Origin: Molossus alvarezi
Taxonomy: Eukaryota > Chordata > Mammalia > Chiroptera > Molossidae
Assembly: GCA_037176705.1 (NCBI GenBank)
Contig: CM073886.1
Location: 8,390,001-8,454,000 of the forward strand
Length of the DNA: 64,000 bases
Reading direction: 5' to 3'
The translations under genes were made by a program, and so were the position numbers. Under the pieces are notes generated by a model. It was not told the origin of the DNA, did not search any database, and was given only the letters and a program-made list of their open reading frames with translations. Positions 10,258-23,234 of this stretch are shown here, in pieces (the stretch's first letter is position 1; the number at the start of each line of letters is the position of its first letter).

Positions 10258-13200
10258 TCAGACTTCCCCAGAACTTCTTGAGATAAACCTTACAGAAGGC
10301 CCCCCATTTCCCCATGTATAGCCTTTATATGCTCCAAATTTGGGTCTACTGATGCAATTTCCACCTTGAATCTGGCACAGTAGATACTGAATAAATCAAC
10401 TCTGATGTAGAACAATGCTGGCCATTCTCAGCTAAATTCCAGCCATTTGCAGACTTTAAATGAAGTGATCTATGGCTCCAAATTCTTTCCGGACGCGTCA
10501 TCAGGATATGAATTATGGATCAGAGCACTTATCATTTCTTCTCATCATTCACTCAGCAAACACGGAGAGAGAGCCTGCTGCCCCTCGGCCCCTGTGTTGG
10601 ACAATGGAGATACACAGTGAACAAGACACATTCCCATGGGGAAATCAAGGTTGAATAAGAAAACCAAGTGGTCCAGAGGCCATTATAACACTGATGATAC
10701 ATCCTGGTGTAAGTAGTGTGCCCGGTAGTGATGCAAAGAGAGGGGTCCCAGATGAGCTTCTGGACCACTCATGGGGGATCATGACCCATCTTTGGATCCT
10801 CAACCATCTCTTGGAACGAGGACAAGAAACCAAAGGACTCACCCACCTTCAGTTTTTCGCTGACAATAAGTTTTTTGGACTCTTCCAACACTGTCCAGTG
10901 GTGCCACGGATCCCTGGCTTGTCCCATCTGTTCTGGCTCCTGGCCTCTCCAAGTCCTCAGCCTGAGGGTCTCTCACCAGTGCAGCTGGGAAGTTCAGGCT
11001 GATGGACACTAACGCCGTCCGTTCGGTGGCCAAGGCTTGTTTACTGGCTTGCTGTGGCCAGGGGGGTGGGGAAGCATCACCCTGTGCTCTGCCCTGTGGG
11101 TCACTGGTGAGCGGCCACGGCTGGGCTTTCCCGAGCTGCTGGGCAGCCTGCTGTGCTGCAGGAGGTGAGAGAGGAACTGAGCCACCATCAGGCTGCGGGT
11201 TCTGAGGCGGGTCTGGGCATGCTCTGGAAAAGCATGGGTGGTGGGGTGAGCAGAGACCCAGTGCGGAGGCGGGCAGGGGCGTGAGGCTGCACGGGTGCCC
11301 TGGGAACAGGCACCTGGAACCCCAGGTTGGAAGGAACCCCTGGAGAGAGGACGCTCGGGGCCCCAGCCAAGGGGGCAGGCCGGGAGCACAGCAGTGGGCG
11401 TTGGGTAAGGACACGGAAGCACTCTGAGGTGGCAGACAGACAGCTGGAGGCAGATCTTGAAATAGAAGCAGGAATAAGAAATGGAAATAAGTCGTGCTCG
11501 AAAAAAATGAGAAGGCAGCAGCTGTGGAAGAGACCCTGGGACCGTCCGTGACTCTCGTCTCTCCGTCCGGCGCCCACTTGAGACGACAGCTGTGAGTGCA
11601 GCGGGCTGAGCGCCTTGTGCTGTTCCCTGTTCCAGCAGAACCTCATGCCAGAGTCCCGCTCGGACCCGAGGCCCCGCCTCGTCACCTCACCTCGTCATCA
11701 CTGCCTTTCCTTCAAGGGGGACTCGGACTCCTGCTTCCCGTCTCCCTCCCCACTCTTCACCCCACCTTCACCATGGGGGGTCGGCCAGACAGCTGCTATC
11801 CTGCAGTCAGGGGCCTGGGGGTCCCCGGAGCTCAGAGTCCTCTGCGTCTATGCGAAAGAGTCCGAAGTGGTCTTCCTGCAGGGACAGGGTCTGCAATTTT
11901 TGTAAGGTTATTAAAGGGTTGTAAGATCCCCGTTCCCTCAAAAGCACCCCTCACTGCCCTGGGCCTCATCCCTAACCCTCCTCTCCTTCCGTGACGTGCG
12001 CCTCATTGACCTTCATCACAGACGTTCTTTGTCATCGTCCCCCTCTGCCCCACCCCTGAAATCGTCCTGCTGACGTCCTTGACCTCAGCCTTTGGTCCAA
12101 ACAGCTTTCTCGCTTCTCCACGCTCCTTCTGCTTTACCAGCGGTTGAAGACGGCTGAGCCCTCTCCCCTCCTGGCCCGGCTTCCTGCCGTACGCAGCCGG
12201 ATTTCCAGGCCGGCCGCTCGGCCACCTTCTCGCTGGCCCCTCAGTTCCCTAGGCGCCCCGTCCTTTCTGCGGGCCTAGAAGTGCATCGGAGAATGCGGGC
12301 TGGTGTCCGCAGCCCACTCACAGGGCGAACTCTCACCAGGGCACCCAGCAATCTTACTGTTGACCTTGGCCACCGCTCCTCATTTGTCCTGAGAAATCCT
12401 CCAAGATTGAGCCACCTGCCCTCAAATCCCTACGGGATCCTGCAGCCAACCCCTCAAGGAAGAGCCTTGTCTCCTAAGAAAAGGGAGGCCGGTCAGAGTC
12501 CCCGGGACTGACGTTCTCAGCTTCCTGCTTGTGCCAACGAAGCCCTTTCACAGCTGAGAAACGGGCGTGGGGAAGGGCCACGCTCTGTCCACACCTCGTC
12601 TAGCTCGTGGCTGCACCCCAGGACCTCCCACTTTGTCACCCTGTCTAGAAATGCTGTGTTTTCTTTGTTCATTGTAATTATTATTAGCAACATAGCAGGC
12701 AGTCTTTAATACCCATGAAAACAACAAATCTTTCTTGAGTAACTCCTAAGACCCATGCTTACAGAGTGGACCACCCTGGATAATAAAGCGGGTACTGGGG
12801 TAGTTAGCTGTGCAGGTGTGCAAAACCACAGGCAAGGAGTGCTCACGTGCCCACCTGTGCCCACCTGTGCCCAGACACGCTCACACACACATGCAGCCGT
12901 CCATTGCTTCCATAGGGTTGTATCCACCACAGGTCTGCCCAGTGCCCCCCACCGGTGCCCAGCGCACACGCCCATGAATGGAGGTGAGCAACAGACTGTG
13001 TGGGACAGGCCCATGAATCCCTCAGGCACTACTTAAGACAGTTACCACATCACAGCCAACGGCCTCTGCGAGCTCTGGAAGGGCCGTGCTTATTCCTGAG
13101 AATTATCATTAGCCTCTGGGGGAGGGTGCTGTGAAGCCGCGTGAGCCAGCCTCGGGTCAGCGCCTCTGCCCTGCGCAGTCACGGAATTAGTGCTGGGCTT

Positions 13201-16200
13201 ATTGATGGGCCGGTTACCCTTTCACAGGCCCCAACTTGGCCGTTGGGATAATGAGATGGGTCTCTAGAGACCATCCGTCTCTCCCCCACAGCGGAGGACA
13301 GCTCTGAGGAGCCTGGCCTTAAGTGGCTGGTGATGGAGCAGGCACCGGGCCAGCTGGAGCACGAGTCATTCATTTCCCCAGGAGCTGAAGTGCTCGGCGG
13401 CCGCTCCCCTCTCTCCCCGCACGTCCCTTCCTTGGTCCACATACTCGCAGCTGGTCAGGCTCTGTCTCAGGCCGGAGAGGGCCTGTGCTCCGGCTCTGCT
13501 GAGCCACCTTAGGCCAGAGGCCTAGTCCCTCTGAGTCCACATGTCCCTCTTGCAAAGTGAAGGCAGGCAATTGAGACAATTTCAGATCAGGTGAGGACCT
13601 ACTCTGTGCTCAGCTTCCTGCCCGTTTCCAGGCCGGGAGGAGCAGAATCAGGCGAAGTCTGATCTCGTGAACGTGACAGACAATGAATGAAGAAGCAGGA
13701 TGGTCTGACAAGGGGCCCTGTCCTCGTCCGGGAGCTCTAAGAGGGACAGTTGAGCGGAGATGTGACTATGAGCAGGCATTAGCCACCGAGGGGGGGTGGG
13801 GGCAGGGCTCACCAGGCAGAGGGAAGGCTGGGTACCTGGGGTGCTATGGGGTGCCACAGGGCCCGGCGGACAGCCAGGGTCCTGGCGCCGGGCCCCCCAG
13901 GAGTTTGTAACAGGACACCTTGCTCCTTTATCTCAAGAAACATAAAAAGTTGTCAAAGGTTATACACAGAGGAAAGACTCGCTCTTAAGCCTTTGAAGAG
14001 CCCCCTCTGGCCTCGGCCTGGGTCTGCATCAGAGGGGCCCGGGGAGGGTGTGAGGGGCTGGTTACATGCCCACACGGTGGGCGCACATAGGGCGGGAGTG
14101 GAGGACAGCGTGGCCGTGGCCGTGGCCGTGGCCGGTGGCGCTGCTTTGCGCTGGGCAGAAGTGGGAGAGGGAGGGAAGCTGTCAGTCATGATGCCTCCAC
14201 TCCTGCTCCACCTCCCAAGGCCTCTCCCCTAATGAACCCACACGCGTGGGCGCCGGGCACTCCCGGTGCTCAGTGATGCCAGTTCGGGCCGGTTTCCATG
14301 AGCTCTTCGCGTTCCGTTCCCGCTGACCCTTCCCCAGCTAGGACTCTGATCCTTCTCCTTTCTTCTAGAATGTTCTAACTCGGCACCGAAGCGCCCATAG
14401 GCAGCCTGGCCTCAGCGGAGCTCCCGGGAGAAGCCAGGCCCAGCCGGGGGCGGTCTGCTGGGGTCCTGGTGGGCTGCCCGCTGCGGGCTGTGCGCTCAGG
14501 TTCTTCCTGAAATAGGAGGGTGCGTGGAATCCCAGCGGGGCCTCTCCCGGGACCTCTTCCCCTTGCTCCTCCGCCCGGCCTGGAAGCGTGTTCTCCTGGA
14601 ATCACCGGGCTGAAGGTCCTGGAGGCCGCTCCCCGCAGTGTGAGGCGGTTCGCCTGGGTGTCCCCAGAGCCGCTCAGTCAGTTTCAGGAGAATCGTAGCA
14701 GAGCACTCGGCCGCCGGGCGTTGCGTCTCGTCTCTCCTCATTACTATAAAGGAACCGGTGAGATATTAGAATTTTACTGCCTGCGATGTCTGGTGAATTG
14801 CAGGGAGGGCTAATATGATTTCCTGCACTATATTCTGTTTAGACTGGCAGGTTTTCTGGGCGTTTCTCAATAGAATGATAAAGCACCAGACAGGAGATTA
14901 GCTTTCTTAGAAGCTGAGGACGGAGGTGAGGGGCTGTTTGTGGCTGGTGGATGGGTTCGGGTGGAAGCGCCCAGAGGGAGTGAACCTTTCACAGTGTGCG
15001 GAGCAGCAAGGACCGGGGGAGCATGTGACAGGGTCTGACCTCCCTGTGTAGTCACCACCCCGGGGGACCCAGCACAGCAGCCACCAGAACAGAGACTAAT
15101 GGATCTTCTCTTGGGACGACACCACAGGGAGAAATAAATCACCCCAAATGTCTCTCTTGAGGATCAATGTCCCCCGCTGAAGAAAGCCTTCAGATTCAGT
15201 CTGGACTAATACGGAGACAGAGCCCGCTCAGCTCCATGATTCCATCCCGGCCTGTTTGAGGAGGGTCCTCGCTCCCCCGCCTTCAGCGCTGCTTTAGATA
15301 AGGTTCCTCGGAAACAAACTCTGAAACGGAGAAGTGTGTGCAGCGGATGTTGCTCTCCGGAATAACCGGTAAGGAAGCTGGCCTGCCATGTGGCTGCAAC
15401 TTAGGACCCAGAAGCTCCCACAGAGAACTCAGGAGGGGTGACCTTCAGCGTTTTCCCAGACTGACCAAGGGTGCTGCCCCGTTGTGTCCACACATCAGCC
15501 ATTCGCAGGCTGGGGCCACCCCCTAGAAGGGGCATGGCCTTGGGCAAGGAAAGCCTTCAGCGGCCACTGTTCCCGGCCCTGGGTGACAGGTATGTTACCC
15601 TTGAAGAGGGGGTGTGGGTGGCACATACACCATCCACTGAAACTATCATCATTCGCATTTTGCAGGAGAGGCTGGAAGAATTAAACCCCTTACCCAAAAC
15701 CACGTTGGCAAGGGGACCGTCAGATGCTCCGATTCTCAGCCCCGTGTCCTTCATCTGCCCTTCCCTGAACACGGCCTCCTTTTGTTCCTCTCAGGACGCC
15801 CTCTGAAGGTGGGGGATGGAGAGGTGATGATGAAGGACTGGTGGGCCCCCAATCATTGGAAAAGCAGGCAGAAGGAATCTAGGAACTGTTTTCATTCAAA
15901 TACCAGCGAGCGCCTCCTGTGTACCACGCACTGTTTTGAATGCCACGGACATGACGGTAGGAAGACAGACAGGCCCCTTTTCTCAGGGACGTTTGTTGTA
16001 GTCAGATAGGTTTGTGTTGCAGACAGCCTAGAACTCCACGCTGCAGCACTCAGGGGTGGTTGCGATTGGCGGAGTGGACACGGGGTCTCATCTGAAATGC
16101 CAGGAAAGTTTCCCACTGTCTGTATAGTTGGGCCTCTAGTGTACTGGCTACATGTAATAGACAGTCCAGCAGATATAAGAAGGTTTATTCTTCTTTTGTT

Positions 16201-17390
16201 CTTTAAAAACATGGGTATTTTGTTGAACATAAGAAGAGAACACTGAAGCATGCAAGACAGTTTTCTATGGTGGGCGTACCGCTAGACAGACCCCTCCCCC
16301 ATCGGGGATGACAGACCTGTCCCCTTGCGTCCACATCGGACTGAGTTTGGGTGTGGTTTGGGCTGGGTTGGCGTCTGTTTGCACATGTTGGTGTGTGGTT
16401 TCGATGAGCACAGGGAGCGGCGCACCTACTGCAGCTGCCCGTCAGGCAGGAGGACCTCCCCTCGGGAGCACAGCGGTAGCCCGGCGGGAGCACAGCGGGA
16501 GCACAGCTGGAGCGGAGCAAGCGGAGCAGCTCGACCAGGCAGCTCTAGGTCTGGCACAGGTTTCCTGCCGGCCCTGCCCTCTCGCTGCACACTGATTCCC
16601 CAGGGCGGGTGTGCACACACAGCGTGCCCGCAATGGTCCACACGCGTCATTTTGCACATTTGTGTACTGGAGTCTCTTCATCAAATGGAAGATAAAAGTA
16701 TTTACACATATTCCTACAAAAGATACTTCCATCCAGTCCTCTCTTATTTCTCTCGTGTTTTAGAAAAAGATTTAATCCCATGGGAAATATGATATCATAT
16801 TTCATGAAAAATGGATACAGAATATACAGAATACAATCTCAGCTTCTGAAAACTGGAGAGAAGTGAACTAGAACATGAACAAATTCGATCTGTGGGTTTG
16901 GGATGAGGAGTGACTCCTATTTGCTCCTCTGCACAGCACCTCCTTCCCAATGCTCTGCAGGGTATGGCTACGAGCTTCGAGTTATGCCTCAGTCTACCGC
17001 TTGTCTGTGACTTCAGTAAGCTCTCCGAGCCTCTTCTCCTTGCTTGAAAAGTCTAGTTTTCTTATCATCTGCTCTTACCACCCTGAGGTGGAGCACACCC
17101 ACGGCGGACCTCTGCGCACCTTCCCAGGCTCTGCCGAACATCGGTCCCAAATAAAGCTGCCTGACAAAGGGGAGATGGAGATGTCCCTAACTCTGGTCTC
17201 AGCAGGTGGAAGAGAACATCAGAGACTGGAGGTTACTTCTGAGGAAGGGCCCTGCACCTGTTCTGTGGGGCATGGTGGAAGGTGTCGGGGCAGATGGCAA
17301 CCCTCCGAGAGCCTCCGCCCAGGGCAGCCCAGGAGTTCACCGGCTGCCCTCTGGAACCGGCACCCTGTGTCAGAACCCCGGACAGCTCCG
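10258..17390. other. Long GC-rich non-coding stretch
   Basis: Over 7 kb without a recognised gene. Overlapping open frames up to 191 codons (for example 10839-11414, minus) reflect high GC and show no domain. An ancient repeat of the 'ATTTATTGAGC.. tissue-wide' type is weakly visible at about 10540-10640 and 15895-15990. L2-like text may lie at about 11930-12290. A four-copy CGTGGC hexamer is at 14109-14132. Nothing supports a gene. Confidence 0.45.
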
Positions 17391-17784
17391 CTGTGTGGTC
17401 AGCTCAGGCTGCCATGACAAAACACCATAACCTGGGAGCTTAAACATCAGAAATTTATTTTCTCACAGTTCTGGAGGCTAGAAGTTCCACAGCTAGATGC
17501 CAGTCTATTTAGTTCCTGCTGAGAGCTCTCTTCCTGGCTTATAGATGCAGCTTTCTTGCTGTGTTCTTACATGGCAGGGAGGGAGGGGGAGAGAGAGAGA
17601 GAGATATCACTCTAATGTCTCTTGTTATTGCAACACTAATCTTATCATATGGGTGGCCCCTCCCTTATGACTTCATTAACCTTAATTACCACCATAAAGG
17701 GCCAATCTCCAAATACATATAGTCACATTGGGTGTTAGGACTTCAACATAAGAATTTTGGGGGTGCACAATTTAATCTATAGCA
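17391..17784 (-). mobile_element. MLT1/MST-like MaLR solo LTR
   Basis: The minus strand starts TGCTATAGATTAAATTGTG, continues through GAAGTCCTAACACCCAATGTG, TTTGGAG and a GA/CT-rich middle. It closes with GTGAGAAAATAAATTTCTG and GGCAGCCTGAG. This is the plan of a mammalian-wide ERVL-MaLR LTR. No internal retroviral sequence is attached, so it is a solitary LTR. A (GA)n tract lies at about 17576-17604. Confidence 0.85.
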
Positions 17785-19765
17785 GTAGTACTAAAATTTG
17801 TAGGTCTTATTTTTCTTCAAAGGGGAAGCTCTCAAGAGGTATTTTTAGAGGTAACCCAGCCCGGCTTCCCAACCCCTGTGCTTTCAACCCAGCGGCGGAA
17901 GTGCGTGTTCACCCATCCCCTGTAATCCCACGTCCCTGCCCCAGAGGCTCCAGGGAGCGTCCACTGCTCAGGTGGCCACCATGTGCACGCAGACACCTCT
18001 AGTTATCAGCTACTAATCCAAAATCCCCCTCCGGACGCCAGCCCCTGCTGTGCAGTGTTGCTGTCTCGGGTCAGAAAACACGGAATTTCCTTCCTCGTGT
18101 TCCAGAGGCAGGGAGTTGTCACATGCCCAGGTCATGAGCCATGTGCAACGATTTATTATCTTAACCCTTCACTGCCATGTCACCAGGGGGACTCTTGGAG
18201 TCCACTATTATTTTATGGTCAGACAGGGGACTTCCCGAGACCCTTATTACACCTTCAAAAACTTGGAAGGCTGGTTCTTAGTGAAATAAAGCTCTGTCGA
18301 TCGCGAACTCTGCCATTCTCTGAGACGCAGATTAACTCCCCACTAGTGTGCGTGTGTCCAATGCAAGAGTCAGTGAAAGTTCGTTTCCTAGGGTATCACT
18401 GAGGTTCAGATTGGACCTCAACTGTCCAACCTATGCCCATACCAGTGGGTTGAGCTCATTATCTACAGGAGTGGGTGCTGCAGCTTCTAAAGCAGCTGGA
18501 CCGCCTCCCCTCCTCTGTTGGCTGAGGAGCCCCAAGGCATGCAGTGGGTGGAAAGCTAGGTGAGAGAGAGGCGCTGGTGGAGCCTGTGTTGGGTCCTGGC
18601 CAGAAGTGAGCCATGACATCCGTGGAGGCTGAGGCTAATGGGCACAGTCCCAGAATGAGGAACCACCGATGCATGGTTGCTCAGCTCTGTAGCATTATTT
18701 TAAAGAAAGGAGGCCTCCCTTCACTGACCATCATATCCCCAAGCTACTGTAAGCCCTGCTCACTCCCTCTTTAATCAACGCCCTTGGGAGGTGCTAGCAG
18801 CTGGCCTACAATTTCTCACCATCAAACTCCCAGACCAATTAGCCAGGCCCACCCCTGGCCCTTGCCTAGCCTCACGGGAGCACGGCTGGGGAGCAGAAAG
18901 GATTATTATTAGCTCACAAAACAGGAAGTCTGGAGGTAGGTAGAAGCTCAGAGAATTCATCAGATCACAGGTTCTTTCTATGTTCCAGTCTGTCATTACC
19001 AGCAAGTCAGATTTATCTCCTACTTGGCATCAAAATGACTATGGTGGTTCTCTATTAGTTAAGGTAATATAGTTGCTATGACAAAAAAAAAGAAAAATTG
19101 GTGGTAATAAAATGTATTCTAAAAAAAATAAATGTTTCTCCATTGTCCATCATAGTCCAATGAGGGTTGGTGGGAGAAAGTTCTTTTCCTCTCTGTAACT
19201 CAAGAGCCCAAGTTCCTTCCATCTGTGGCTCTGCCCTCCTCTGAGTCCTCCCAGTTGTCTTCAGCCAGTGAACAGGAAACAAAAGAGCAACAAACTTAAT
19301 GGGAACCTTTCACATGACAAGCCTGGAGGTGGTGATGACCTGGAACATGGTCAGAGAAACTTCCTTTTCTAAGGAAGCTGGAAATGCAGTGTTACCTGGA
19401 CAGAAGACAACTTAGACTTTGGGGAGCACTGCGGCCAGGTAAAAAGGAGGGTGTCAGAAGCAGGACAAGATGGGGCTGGACATGGGTGAATGACCCAGTC
19501 AAGAAGGCCAGGATTTGGGATGAATTTCAGTCTTAGCAAAAAAAAAAGAAAAATTAGTGGGAGGGTCAGAGGACTAGAACCAAGGCCACAGGTGGTTAGA
19601 CAAGGAGGGTGAGGCTTGTGTCTCACAGCAGTGCCCAGGGGTAAGGTTTATGCCTCCTGCCCGTCCTGGAAGAGCCCTGGGTGAGTACTGTTGTAGGGGG
19701 TCAGGGTCAAAAATGCTCACCCCTCTTGATCAGCAGTGTCACTAGGTGGTGGGAAGGAGGGGTGA
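17785..19765. other. Non-coding stretch
   Basis: No recognised gene. Short A-rich runs at about 19081-19096, 19121-19130 and 19539-19550 may be decayed retroposon tails. Nothing further is assignable. Confidence 0.4.
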
Positions 19766-19775
19766 GCAATTTTTA

Positions 19776-20028
19776 TTTTATTTTTTTAAATCCTCACCCG
19801 AGGATATTTTTCCATTTTTTTGTACAGATAGAGTGGGAGGGAGAGAGAGGAAGGGAGAGAGAGAGAGAAACATCGACGTAAAAGGGACACATTGAGTGGC
19901 TGCCACCCGCACGACCAACCAGGGCCGGGGACAAACTGCAACCGCAGTACGTGCCCTTAGCGGGAACCGAACACGGGTCTCTCTGGACCGCAGGCTGACG
20001 CTCTAACCGCTGAGCCAAACTAGCCAGG
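19776..20028 (-). mobile_element. VES SINE with TSD
   Basis: Full-length minus-strand copy with A/B boxes and the GTGAGGATTTAAAA-type tail. TSD GCAATTTTTA at 19766-19775 and 20029-20038. Confidence 0.95.
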
Positions 20029-20039
20029 GCAATTTTTAA

Positions 20040-20236
20040 AAATACTTTTAAATTGATTTTAGAGAGAGGGGAAGGGCGAGGGAGAGAGAGAGAGAGAAAC
20101 ATCGATCAGTTGCCTCTTGGAAAAACCCTGCCAGGGGATGGAACCTGCAACCAGGACATGTGCCCTGGCCAGGAATCAAACCAGCGACCTTTCGTTGCAT
20201 GGGACGACACCCAGCTGAGCCTGGCCAGCCAGGGCA
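20040..20236 (-). mobile_element. VES SINE (older type), adjacent to the previous copy
   Basis: The minus strand begins GCCCTGGCTGGCCAGGCTCA, has a GGTTTGATTCCTGGCCAGGG B box, a (CT)n tract and an AAAATCAATTTAAAAGTATT tail. It lies about 10 bp from the preceding VES, same orientation, different subfamily. Confidence 0.92.
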
Positions 20237-20750
20237 GTACAAGCATTCTAAGGGATAACGCACTTGGACCCCCTTGTCCATGTGTTTCATAGTCTTGCTT
20301 AAACACTGCTTTCTTCAGCGTCCACTCGCCACGGTCTAACAGTCTGTCTGTGTGTTACCACGAGTCACTATTTTCACCGCTCCAATTGAAGAAAATGTGC
20401 TCAGAGGCAGTGACCCATCATCAGCCAGTTCCTCTGAAGCTCACCCGATCACATCCCGCTTTTCCCTCACTTTGGCCAGGTCAGGGATGGAAACCAAGGT
20501 TGGATTGCTGTTCACTCTCAAGCCCCCTGGTAAGTGGGAAAGGAGTTTTCACTTGCCCAGTGCTGGGACGGCGGAACTAGCCCCAGCCTCTGTCCCCCAA
20601 GCATCCCTACAGCACCGAAACAGCGTTCAGCCTTGGCAGTGCATTGCCGACCCGGGGTGCTTTGAAAGATTCTCATGCCCATGCTCCCATTAGACTCTCT
20701 TGAGGGGGAGTCCAGACATCAGTAAATTTTTAGAAGACACTCAGAGAAGT
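20237..20750. other. Non-coding stretch
   Basis: No gene or nameable repeat seen. Confidence 0.4.
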
Positions 20751-20784
20751 TTGAGAACCATTGTGGTAAACAGCCCTAAAGGTT

Positions 20785-20960
20785 TTAGATACAGGATCAC
20801 TTTTAATCCCCACAACCACCCGTTAAAGGAAGGTACCGATAGTATCCCTGCTCACAGATGACGCACTGGGGTTCAGAGAGACTAAGGGATCAGCCGGGCT
20901 TCCATAGCTCATAGGCAGCAATGCTGAGGTTCAAGCCTGAGTCTGTCTGAGCCCTGGGCC
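20785..20960 (-). mobile_element. MIR SINE
   Basis: TTTTAATCCCCACAACCACC, then ACTGGGGTTCAGAGAGACTA and GAGGTTCAAGCCTGAGTCTG match reverse-complement MIR order. Confidence 0.8.
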
Positions 20961-22115
20961 CCACTTCCCCCCACTTCTCAGGCTGCAGCTACGGGAAACG
21001 TGGCTTTGTCTGACCGCTGGGGTGAGGCTACAGTCAGCTGACACCCCGGATTGCTCCTGCCGCTGCCGCCCTGGCTCCCTGGGGAAACCAGTTGCTGCTG
21101 CTGTGTTATAAAATTATCACTTTGCCCACACAAATGGGCCACAGCGACCGGCTGTCTCTTCCTGCGGTTGTTCCGATTATTGAATGAGCAGCTGCCTACA
21201 AACACGTCTGCAGTCCTAACTCAATGGTCTCGTGCATTTGCATATTCATGGCCCGCAGCCCACAGCCAGGCTAGCAGCCCTCCTTCCGTGGGCTCGCAAA
21301 GTTCATTCCTCTTGACAATGTAAATAAATACACTTCCACTGGCTTCAGGGACTCCTCCAGATTTCAACAAGTGCCTTGGCAGAAGGGGAGTCAGGGTGGG
21401 TGGGGGTCTGCTCTGGGTCAGGTGTCGCCCAAGGAACACACTACTGAGAGGTGGTTGGAGGGCTGCCACGTGCTTCCACTCAAAGGTCCACTCTGCTGTT
21501 TCCAAGTGCTGAAACCTCAGGTAAGCTGTTTGATGGGCCTAAACTTTGTTACTCCTCAACTATAGAATGAGAATAACTGATTCTTATGCAGAGAGAATCA
21601 CAGGAAACTGCCATTATCCACATTTTGCCTTCATATACTTATACCTCTGGGGCTACGGGTTACTTATGTTTTCCCCTTTAAGTGAACCTGCTTCTATTTT
21701 TAGCCTGTAGTAGTTATCTGTGACCTTATTAAGAGCAGTCTACAAATCTCAATATCGTGGTCCCTCTAACACACATTAAAAGAGTCGTTAGTTTTAGAAA
21801 CTGAGCGGTTCCTCTGCGTGCTGCCTCAGTGGTCTGCGCAGGACACTTGGGGACAGTCTGCGGAGGAGGCTGAGGCCGCATCTGCGCACACAGGAGGAAC
21901 TCAGCACTTACTTCTTTTGTCCTTTCCTCTTGCCGGACTCACAGCGAAACTGACTAAAGCTTCCTACAAAACTGGTCTGCAGGGTCTGCAGAGGGAGGGC
22001 CTGTCTGGCCACCGAACGGAACAGGATCGGCTTCTGTGCGGGCAAAGGCCACCCATTGCCCTGCCTCTCGCTCTCCAGGGGCATCTCTGGGTCAACAGCA
22101 TGGACTCGGTGGAGC
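20961..22115. other. Non-coding stretch with a possible conserved element at 21070-21330
   Basis: No gene. The segment 21100-21330 is unique-looking, with an octamer-like ATTTGCATATTCAT at 21236-21249 and an E-box CAGCTG near 21190. This is compatible with a regulatory element but not evidence for one. Confidence 0.35.
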
Positions 22116-22119
22116 CTGG

Positions 22120-22215
22120 CTGCTTGGGTCCAGTCTGGGCTGGGCCAGCCCCTAGTCTGACATCTAACCTCTGTGCCTCAGTTTCTTCATCTGCAAGCTG
22201 GACAGAAGGTTAACT
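22120..22215 (+). mobile_element. MIR SINE fragment
   Basis: TCTGACATCTAACCTCTGTGC and CTCAGTTTCTTCATCTGCAA are MIR core/right-half words. Confidence 0.65.
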
Positions 22216-22303
22216 CCGCCAGAGGGTCGCCATGGGAACCAGATGTGCACGCATGTCAGACAGCCTGGTACTGAGAAGGCATTAGAGATCACCAAGGCCT
22301 TAG

Positions 22304-22518
22304 CAGTGGCTCTGCACCTTCCTAGGCCGGGGCCCTGTAACATTCCTCACGGTCTGCGGGCGTGTGTGCACGTGGGCGGACGGGCCTGGGGACCCAGAGA
22401 GCAGCGGGCGCTCGGTTCCCAAGCCCACCGGAAATGTGCTTTCTGATGGTCTTAGGTGACCCCTGTGAAAGGGTCGTTAGACTCCCAAAGGGGCCGTGAC
22501 GCACAGGTGGAGAACTGC
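22304..22518. mobile_element. SPIN-like (hAT) MITE, copy with 8-bp TSD
   Basis: Starts CAGTGGCTCTGCACCTTCCT. Its right half includes GATGGTCTTAGGTGACCCC, GTGAAAGGGTCGTTAGACTC and CACAGGTGGAGAACTGC. This matches the terminal text of SPIN/URR1-type hAT elements as remembered. Flanks GGCCTTAG (22296-22303) and GGCTTTAG (22519-22526) form an 8-bp hAT target-site duplication with one mismatch. The central part (22335-22425) is strongly diverged or replaced. It has no coding capacity and needed a transposase from elsewhere. Confidence 0.85.
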
Positions 22519-23234
22519 GGCTTTAGAGACAGTTCTGCAAATGCCCGCCGATGTGGGCTCGCGCTCCATCTTCTCTGGCTCCCTCCCTCAGCCCTGTCTC
22601 CTGCGCACTCCGAGGCCCCCTGTGCCCAGGCCCTGGCTTAGGCACCTCCTGTCCACCCAGGTCTCGGTGCCCATTTCACAGGTGAGACGGAAGAGACTGC
22701 CATTTGGGGGAAGTAAGTGATCGCACAGTAGTACACACTTGGGACAATTAAGATGGTTCCTCCGCAGCCCACCCTCGTCATGTGGAGAAATTCTAGAACT
22801 GCACTGGGGACCAGCCAGGCTCTGGCGTGGAGTCTGTTCTGGGGTCTGAGAGGTGAGGGCGCGCAGGGCGTGGGGGGCACGGCTCGGACGGTCTGCGCCC
22901 TGGGCCGCAGGTGGCGCGCTCCACATTCTGCCCGCAGTCGCCTGCATGAAACGTGGTGATAACTCTTCTCTCCGCACCCAGAGGAGCCCAGCCTGCTCCG
23001 CAGCGGGGACTGTTACCGGCTGTCGTCAGTCTTCTGAGCGGCAGGAGGAAGAACGAAGCCACGGCTGCAATGCAGGTGACCTTCAGGGCAGCGGACACTC
23101 ACTCACCTCCAGCGTGGGGTCAGCCAGCGTTCAGATCGCCCGAGGTGGGCAAAGGGAGGAGAACAGGGTGGTGGGGGGCATCTGCAGTAATGTCAACATC
23201 AAAAAGTTTTAATCAATAAACCCACCTGCCACCT

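Noticed and set aside
10839..11685. Minus-strand Pro/Ser/Ala-rich frames of 137-191 codons
   Set aside because: Composition follows high GC; three different frames are open over the same DNA.
17391..17784. Endogenous retrovirus with coding genes
   Set aside because: Only a solitary MaLR-type LTR is visible; no gag, pol or env-like sequence is adjacent.
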